Shown piece by piece: positions 59,477 through 64,000 of a DNA stretch of 64,000 nt (position 1 is the first letter of the stretch; the number at the start of each line of letters is the position of its first letter). Source of the DNA: Streptacidiphilus sp041262165 (GTDB lineage: Bacteria > Actinomycetota > Actinomycetes > Streptomycetales > Streptomycetaceae); assembly GCF_041262165.1 (NCBI RefSeq), contig NZ_JBGCBY010000002.1, positions 310,001-374,000 of the forward strand, given 5' to 3'. Both the position numbers and the translations under genes were made by a program. Under the pieces are notes generated by a model. It worked only from the letters and a program-made list of their open reading frames with translations, did not search any database and was not told the origin of the DNA.

Positions 59477-60775
59477 ATGGACCACGATGGACAGGTGGAA
59501 CGCGTGACGACGGTGGATCCGATCTGGGGGCACCCCCAGGTCGCCCGGCTGACCCGCGCCGGACGGCGGCTGCGGCAGGTCGACCAGCACCGGCCGTGGC
59601 TGCTGGACGCCGCGCTGGTGCTCGTGGTGTTCCTGGTCACCGGCCTCCCCGACCTGCTGCACGACGGTCCCCGGCAGGAGTCCCTGCGGAACGCCGGGCT
59701 GCCCGTGGCGAGCATGCTCGCCCTGCAGGCCGCGCTGGTCCTGCCGCTGCTGTGGCGGCGCAGGGCGCCGTTCACAGTCTTCGCGGTGATCGCGGCGGTG
59801 TTCCTGCTGCAGTGGTCCGTGAACGTGTGGCTGCGCACGGACGTCGCCCTGTTCCTCGCCCTGTACACGCTGGCCAGGCACGGCAGCCTCCGGTTGCTGC
59901 CCTGGGCCTGCGGCATCACCGTCGGCGCGCTGGTGCTGGTGGCCGTACGCGTGTCCACCCTGGTGGACGTGGCCGCGGCACTGTTCTTCCTGTGCAACGC
60001 GGCCATCGCGGCCGTGGCGCTGGGGCTGGGGCTTCGGACCGGGCAGGCCTACCTGGCCGCGCTGCGCGACCGCGCCGCTCGGCTGGAGGTCGAACGCGAC
60101 CAGCGCGCCGAACTGGCCGCCGCTGCCGAGCGCACCCGGGTGGCCCGCGAGATGCACGACATCATCGGCCACAACCTCTCCGTCATCATCGGCCTCGCCG
60201 ACGGCGGCGCCTACGCGGCGGACCTGGCTCCCGAGCGCAGCAAGGAAGCGCTCCAGCTGATCGCCGGCACCGGGCGCCAGGCGCTCGGCGAGCTCCGCAG
60301 GATGCTCGGCGTCCTTCGCGAACGCACCCCGACCGGCGAACCGGGCCCACAGCTCAGCCCGCAGCCCGGCATCGCCGACCTCGACGCATTGTGCGAGCGC
60401 GTCCGCTCCGCCGGTCCCCAGGTCGTCTACCGCACCGTCGGGAACGTCGAAGCGCTGGACCGCGGCGTGCAACTGACGGTCTATCGCATTGTCCAGGAGT
60501 CGCTCACCAACACGCTCAAGCACGCGGGCACCGACACCCGAGCCCAACTCACGCTGGCCGCCGTGGGCCAGGAGGTCCGCATCCGGGTCGAGGACACCGG
60601 CCCGCCGGCCGGGGCCCCGAGCCCGGCCGGGCCCGCCGGGGAGGGACACGGACTCGCCGGAATGCGCGAGCGCGCCGCACTCTACGGCGGCACCGTCGCC
60701 GCCGGACCACGCCCCGGCGGCGGCTGGACCGTCGAGGCTCTGCTCGACCTCACCCCGCAGGACGGAGGGTCATGA
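59477..60775 (+). CDS. DesK/NarX-type sensor histidine kinase
   Basis: A 432-residue kinase. The N-terminus after about 40 residues has four to five hydrophobic helices (about 40-175) with no large outside loop. The phosphoacceptor box is VAREMHDIIGHNLSVI with His227. The HATPase domain has ESLTNTLKHAG and the G-box GHGLAGMRERA. I put the start at the ATG at 59477, after the hairpin; an upstream frame would begin inside the stem. A GTG at 59504 is also possible. It is coupled to the regulator gene by an ATGA overlap. Confidence 0.9.
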   Translation: MDHDGQVERVTTVDPIWGHPQVARLTRAGRRLRQVDQHRPWLLDAALVLVVFLVTGLPDLLHDGPRQESLRNAGLPVASMLALQAALVLPLLWRRRAPFTVFAVIAAVFLLQWSVNVWLRTDVALFLALYTLARHGSLRLLPWACGITVGALVLVAVRVSTLVDVAAALFFLCNAAIAAVALGLGLRTGQAYLAALRDRAARLEVERDQRAELAAAAERTRVAREMHDIIGHNLSVIIGLADGGAYAADLAPERSKEALQLIAGTGRQALGELRRMLGVLRERTPTGEPGPQLSPQPGIADLDALCERVRSAGPQVVYRTVGNVEALDRGVQLTVYRIVQESLTNTLKHAGTDTRAQLTLAAVGQEVRIRVEDTGPPAGAPSPAGPAGEGHGLAGMRERAALYGGTVAAGPRPGGGWTVEALLDLTPQDGGS

Positions 60776-61449
60776 CCACCGTGCTCATCGTGGACGACCA
60801 GCCGCTCCAGCGCTTCGGCTTCCGGATGCTGCTGGAGAGCACCCCCGACACCCAGGTCGTCGGCGAGGCGGCACACGGCGCCGAGGCCGTGCGCAAGGTC
60901 GCCGAACTGCGCCCGGACGTGGTCCTCATGGACGTGCGGATGCCCGGGATGGACGGCATCGAGGCGACCCGCCGCATCGTCGCCGGCGGCGGACGCTCAC
61001 GGGTCCTGGTGCTCACCACCTTTGACCTCGACGAGTACGCCCACGCCGCGCTGCGCGCCGGAGCCAGCGGCTTCCTGCTCAAGGACGCCCTTCCGGAGGA
61101 GCTCCTGGCCGGCGTCCGCGCCGTCGCCTCCGGGGATGCCGTCATCGCCCCCGGGCTCACCCGTCGCCTCCTCGACGCCTATGCCCAGCACCTGCCCGGC
61201 CACCCCGAGGACGGGAAGACCGCCGACGACCCACGGCTGCGCGCACTGACCGAACGCGAACGCGAGATCCTCCTTGCCGTCGGCCGAGGTTGGACCAACG
61301 GCGAGATCGCCGAACGCCTCGTGCTGTCCGAGTCCACGGTGAAGACCCATGTCGGACGGGTCCTCGCGAAGATCGGGGCCCGGGACCGGATCCAGGCCGT
61401 GATCCTGGCCTACGACCTCGGCCTGACCCGCCCCAACGAGCCGAGCTGA
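60772..61449 (+). CDS. NarL-type response regulator
   Basis: A 225-residue regulator with receiver and LuxR-type domain. The receiver starts TTVLIVDDQPLQR and has the phosphoacceptor Asp54 in VVLMDVRMPGMDG and a Lys in FLLKDAL. The DNA-binding domain has LTEREREILLAVGRG and the recognition helix SESTVKTHVGRVLAK. GGAGG precedes its ATG. It pairs with the kinase encoded before it and probably controls the exporter genes at 57599. A similar pair works with the first exporter in this window. Confidence 0.94.
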   Translation: MTTVLIVDDQPLQRFGFRMLLESTPDTQVVGEAAHGAEAVRKVAELRPDVVLMDVRMPGMDGIEATRRIVAGGGRSRVLVLTTFDLDEYAHAALRAGASGFLLKDALPEELLAGVRAVASGDAVIAPGLTRRLLDAYAQHLPGHPEDGKTADDPRLRALTEREREILLAVGRGWTNGEIAERLVLSESTVKTHVGRVLAKIGARDRIQAVILAYDLGLTRPNEPS

Positions 61450-61610
61450 GCCAGCCACCATGTGCCGGTCGGTCTGAGCCGGCCGGCCAGGGTTCGGTGC
61501 CCGTTCGGGGGTACCGGGGAATAGGGGCGCGGTGGGGCGGGTTCCGATGCCTGCGGCCGGAGTAGGAGTGTGCTCACGGTCCGTCACCCAATGAACGGAA
61601 GGGCTCGCTC

Positions 61611-62270
61611 ATGAAGATCGGCATCATCGGGGCCGGACATATCGGCGGCAACCTCACCCGTCGACTCACCGCGCTGGGGCACGAGGTCTCCGTCGCCAAT
61701 CGCCGCGGCCCGGACACGCTGGCCGAGTTGGCCGCGGAGACCGGCGCGACGCCGGTCACTGTCCAGGAGGCAGCGCACGGAGCGGCGGTCGTCGTGGTGA
61801 CGATCCCGCTGAAGAACATCCCGGACCTGCCGAGCGGGCTGTTCGCCGGCGCTGCCGACGGTTTCGCGGTGATCGACACCGGCAACTACTACCCGCAGCA
61901 GCGCGACGGGCGGATCGCTGACATCGAGGAGGGCGTGACCGAGAGCAGGTGGACCGCGCGGCACCTCGACCACACCGTGGTCAAGGCGTTCAACGGGACC
62001 TACGCCTTCGACATCATTGACAAGCCGCAGCCCAAGGGCACGCCAGGCCGAGTCGCCCTGCCGGTGGCCGGGGACGACGAGGCCGCCAAGCAGGTGGTCC
62101 GCGCGCTCATCGACGAGATCGGCTTCGACACCGTCGACGCCGGCAGCCTGGACGAGTCCTGGCGGCAGCAGCCGGGCACCCCCGTGTACGGTCTCGTCGC
62201 CGGCGTGGAGGCGATCACCAAGGCGCTCGCCGAGGCCAGTCCCGAACGGCTCCCGCAATTCCGCGGCTGA
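61611..62270 (+). CDS. NADPH-dependent F420 reductase-like protein
   Basis: A 219-residue Rossmann protein of the F420H2:NADP oxidoreductase (Fno)/NAD-binding_9-like type. The nucleotide motif KIGIIGAGHIGGNL starts at residue 2, and the loop VANRRGPDT has the Arg-Arg pair for NADP phosphate. A conserved VKAFNGTYA segment near 124 lies at the active site. GGAAGGG precedes the ATG. Actinomycetes make F420, so transfer of hydride between NADPH and F420 is possible, but many relatives reduce other compounds. It stands alone between two long intergenic stretches. Confidence 0.85.
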   Translation: MKIGIIGAGHIGGNLTRRLTALGHEVSVANRRGPDTLAELAAETGATPVTVQEAAHGAAVVVVTIPLKNIPDLPSGLFAGAADGFAVIDTGNYYPQQRDGRIADIEEGVTESRWTARHLDHTVVKAFNGTYAFDIIDKPQPKGTPGRVALPVAGDDEAAKQVVRALIDEIGFDTVDAGSLDESWRQQPGTPVYGLVAGVEAITKALAEASPERLPQFRG

Positions 62271-63011
62271 TCCTCCGGATCGGTGGGCAGCCGGTGCGCG
62301 GAATTTCCAGCCGTATGCGAAATGCAATCGGCGGCACGGCTGTTCACGAGTGTTCCCCGAGGACGGCCGGCAACTGCATGATGCGGTTGTATGGCATAAC
62401 CGTGCGCTGATGCCGCCATACAACCTCCAGTGCCGGGCCGGAAGGTGTCACTGAATGCCGAAAGCTGCCCGCTTGCCAACATTCGTGCCAGCATTCGGTG
62501 GCAGCTTCCGGGAAACTCACGTCACCTCGCCGTGGGACAGCTCAGAACAATTCCCTGCGGCCGCGCATCATTTCCAGGAAGCGGCGCAGCGCCGCCTCGC
62601 AGTATCCGCCGCCTGCTGCGAACATGTCAACGCTGCAGCGGAACTCGATCGTCCGCCTCTTGTCGCCGAAGCCCGCCCTCGCCCTCCGGCCGGCGCCGTC
62701 AGCTGACCGTCCACCAGGGAGGATCGGCTGACGGCGGGTCGGCGGGGCACGGGTCGGGGCGGCCGCGTCGCAGGTCTCGCCGACCGCTCGGAGCTCGTCG
62801 GTGGCAGCGGCCGCACTGGGTCGACGAAACGCAGCTGACTGTTAATCAGATCGTGAATCCTTCTCGCAAAGGCCGGGTATTCCACTCCGGTCAGCCGTCG
62901 GCTCCGCGTCGACCGTTGACATTTCACCCAATGGAGTGAATTACTGACCGGTACTGGACAACTCGGAATCGTGTGGCGATGCTGACCAGCACTCTACGCG
63001 GGAGGACATAC
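62271..63011. other. 741-base intergenic stretch with inverted repeats
   Basis: It is less GC-biased than its neighbours. Two inverted repeats are present (see 62385-62425, and 62458-62469 against 62500-62511, 11 of 12 matching). Its open frames on either strand lack motifs and good ribosome sites, so I call no gene. It should carry the promoter for the gene at 63012. Confidence 0.5.
62385..62425. repeat. 11-bp inverted repeat GGTTGTATGGC
   Basis: GGTTGTATGGC (62385-62395) and its exact complement (62415-62425) are 19 bases apart, with GGCAT/ATGCC nested within. It may be an operator or a hairpin; no protein partner is evident. Confidence 0.7.
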
Positions 63012-64000
63012 GTGACCACTGGGATGGCGCCCCGGAGTTCGTCGCAGCCGACGGGTCTCGTCGGCCAGGATGGCGAACGGATATCCCAGCGGGAGGCCGG
63101 GACTTCGCATCTGTTGCGCGACCAGGACGGGACGTTGGCGGTCGTGCACTGCCTCGATGACGGGCTCGTCTCGGATCCGGGCTTTCAGTCGGCGTATCCG
63201 GGCGAAGCGGTGGCGCTCGCGGGTCTGACGGAGCGTCGGATCGCGCCGCCGGAGCGCTATGTCGTCGACGCGACGGGGCGGATCGTCGCGGTCATCCGCC
63301 GGTTCTTCGACAGCGCCCCGCTGTCGGCGCTGTTGGACCGGCGCCCCCGGGGCCTGGACACGCAGACCGCCGCAACGGTTGTCACCGATGTGCTGACCGC
63401 ATTGTGCGCACTGCACCAGCAGGGGGTGCCGCACCGAAGCGTACGCGCGGACCAGGTGCTGGTCGGTGCGGACGGGGTGTGCGTGCTGGTCGACGTCGGG
63501 CTGGTGACCCGACCGGGATCACCTGACGCCGCCTCATCCGCACAGGTCGCTGCGGAAGGCGCGGCAGCCCCTGCCGGCGAACGCAGCGCCGCGATGGCCG
63601 AGGACCTCGCCGCTGCAGCCGACTTGTTCGCGGCGTGCCTCGCCCCCGGCCGACTGCTCGCCGCGTTGCTCCCGCCGCGAAGGGACGTGCCGGTGCCGGA
63701 CGCCGCGCCGGGCAGCGCGCCGGATGCCGTGCCGGACAGCGTGCCGGACCGGCTGAACGCGGTACTGGCCAGAGCGAAGGGACCTCAACCGCGCGGACGT
63801 TGCACGGCCGCCGAACTCCTTGTCGCCTTTGCGACGGCGACCAGCGCCTTCGACACCGGGTGGGACGAACGCGGTCGCGAGCGGCTGGCGGCCCTGGTCC
63901 AGGACAACCGGGAGGCGCCTGCCCGTTTGACGGAAATGCTTCGAGTCCGCTGGAGCCGGCAGCAGCTTCTCAACCGCCGCGGCCGCAGGAGTAGTCGGGC
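63012..64000 (+). CDS. Protein-kinase-fold protein lacking catalytic Asp (pseudokinase-like), 3' end missing
   Basis: The frame is open from a GTG with GGAGG six bases upstream to the window edge (329 codons). It resembles a Ser/Thr kinase C-lobe: ALHQQGVPHRSVRADQVLVG lies where the HRD...N loop belongs, but reads His141-Arg-Ser143, so the catalytic Asp is missing. The metal-binding DFG is Asp161-Val-Gly. The N-lobe Lys is also not evident (AVVHCLDDG). After residue 175 a Pro/Ala/Asp-rich part follows. Such proteins scaffold or bind nucleotide rather than phosphorylate, though divergent kinases exist. The C-terminus, possibly with another domain, is outside the window. Confidence 0.72.
   Translation, partial: MTTGMAPRSSSQPTGLVGQDGERISQREAGTSHLLRDQDGTLAVVHCLDDGLVSDPGFQSAYPGEAVALAGLTERRIAPPERYVVDATGRIVAVIRRFFDSAPLSALLDRRPRGLDTQTAATVVTDVLTALCALHQQGVPHRSVRADQVLVGADGVCVLVDVGLVTRPGSPDAASSAQVAAEGAAAPAGERSAAMAEDLAAAADLFAACLAPGRLLAALLPPRRDVPVPDAAPGSAPDAVPDSVPDRLNAVLARAKGPQPRGRCTAAELLVAFATATSAFDTGWDERGRERLAALVQDNREAPARLTEMLRVRWSRQQLLNRRGRRSSR

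Noticed and set aside
62568..62927. Minus-strand 119-codon frame in the long intergenic region
   Set aside because: It is Arg/Ser/Pro-rich with no ribosome site or motif, and it runs over the inverted repeat at 62500-62511 only in part. I left it as non-coding.

Overview
The window is very GC-rich DNA from an actinomycete, most likely a Streptomycetales or Catenulisporales soil organism. The evidence is strong third-position GC, GTG and TTG starts, GGAGG-type ribosome binding sites, Tat/Sec-secreted glycan-degrading enzymes, a SpoIIE-type phosphatase, a DUF574-type methyltransferase and DasR-type operators beside a chitinase. I see no tRNA, rRNA, insertion sequence, prophage or CRISPR array. 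It reads as chromosomal accessory or arm-like sequence given to transport, sensing and polysaccharide breakdown.

Layout. 1-569: end of a P1-family peptidase gene. 715-4388: a coupled operon of ABC-2 exporter plus DesK/DesR-like two-component system, with a palindrome just upstream and a strong terminator behind it. 4944-13074: single minus-strand genes (two NAD(P)-binding reductases/epimerases, a large PAS/SpoIIE phosphatase, a methyltransferase) and a translationally coupled pair of unknown genes. 13194-21761: a fungal-wall-like glycan locus with a GH18-ricin chitinase, a small secreted protein, a CBM56/beta-helix protein with a 531-bp internal duplication, a single polypeptide joining an ECF sigma factor to an extracellular GH128 glucanase, and a membrane-anchored thaumatin-like protein. 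21777-28463: a GntR-controlled catabolic and uptake regulon (DUF4387, AtuA-like DUF1446, ABC importer) marked by four copies of a TGCTATAGCA-type palindrome. 28653-34499: MMPL exporter, a decayed response-regulator copy, a DUF2993/LmeA-like protein, an OmpR-type two-component pair and a TetR regulator. 34616-49364: aldehyde dehydrogenase, small proteins, an autotransporter-like beta-helix surface protein, a GH54 arabinofuranosidase under a perfect LacI-type operator, an alpha/beta hydrolase, a penicillin-recognising hydrolase, another NarL-type two-component pair and two secreted proteins, one of them a serine protease. 49667-56063: a fructose/ribose-type sugar locus (LacI plus PfkB kinase, divergent from an ABC importer and an aldose epimerase). 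56044-57153: a membrane-anchored AbfB-domain protein. 57599-61449: a second ABC-2 exporter plus two-component module. 61611-62270: an F420-reductase-like protein. 63012-64000: start of a protein-kinase-fold gene that lacks the catalytic Asp.

The most notable candidate system is 18630-21761. A sigma factor, a zinc-finger anti-sigma-like segment, one membrane helix, a Ser/Ala/Pro linker and a GH128 domain with both catalytic glutamates are encoded as one protein. It is divergent from a membrane-anchored thaumatin-like protein. The two share an intergenic region carrying two nested perfect inverted repeats, whose outer arms place the same sequence, containing TGAAC, facing each gene. With the neighbouring glucan-binding protein this suggests a one-protein device that senses beta-1,3-glucan and activates glucan-directed genes. 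All functions here come from reading motifs; no database search was possible.
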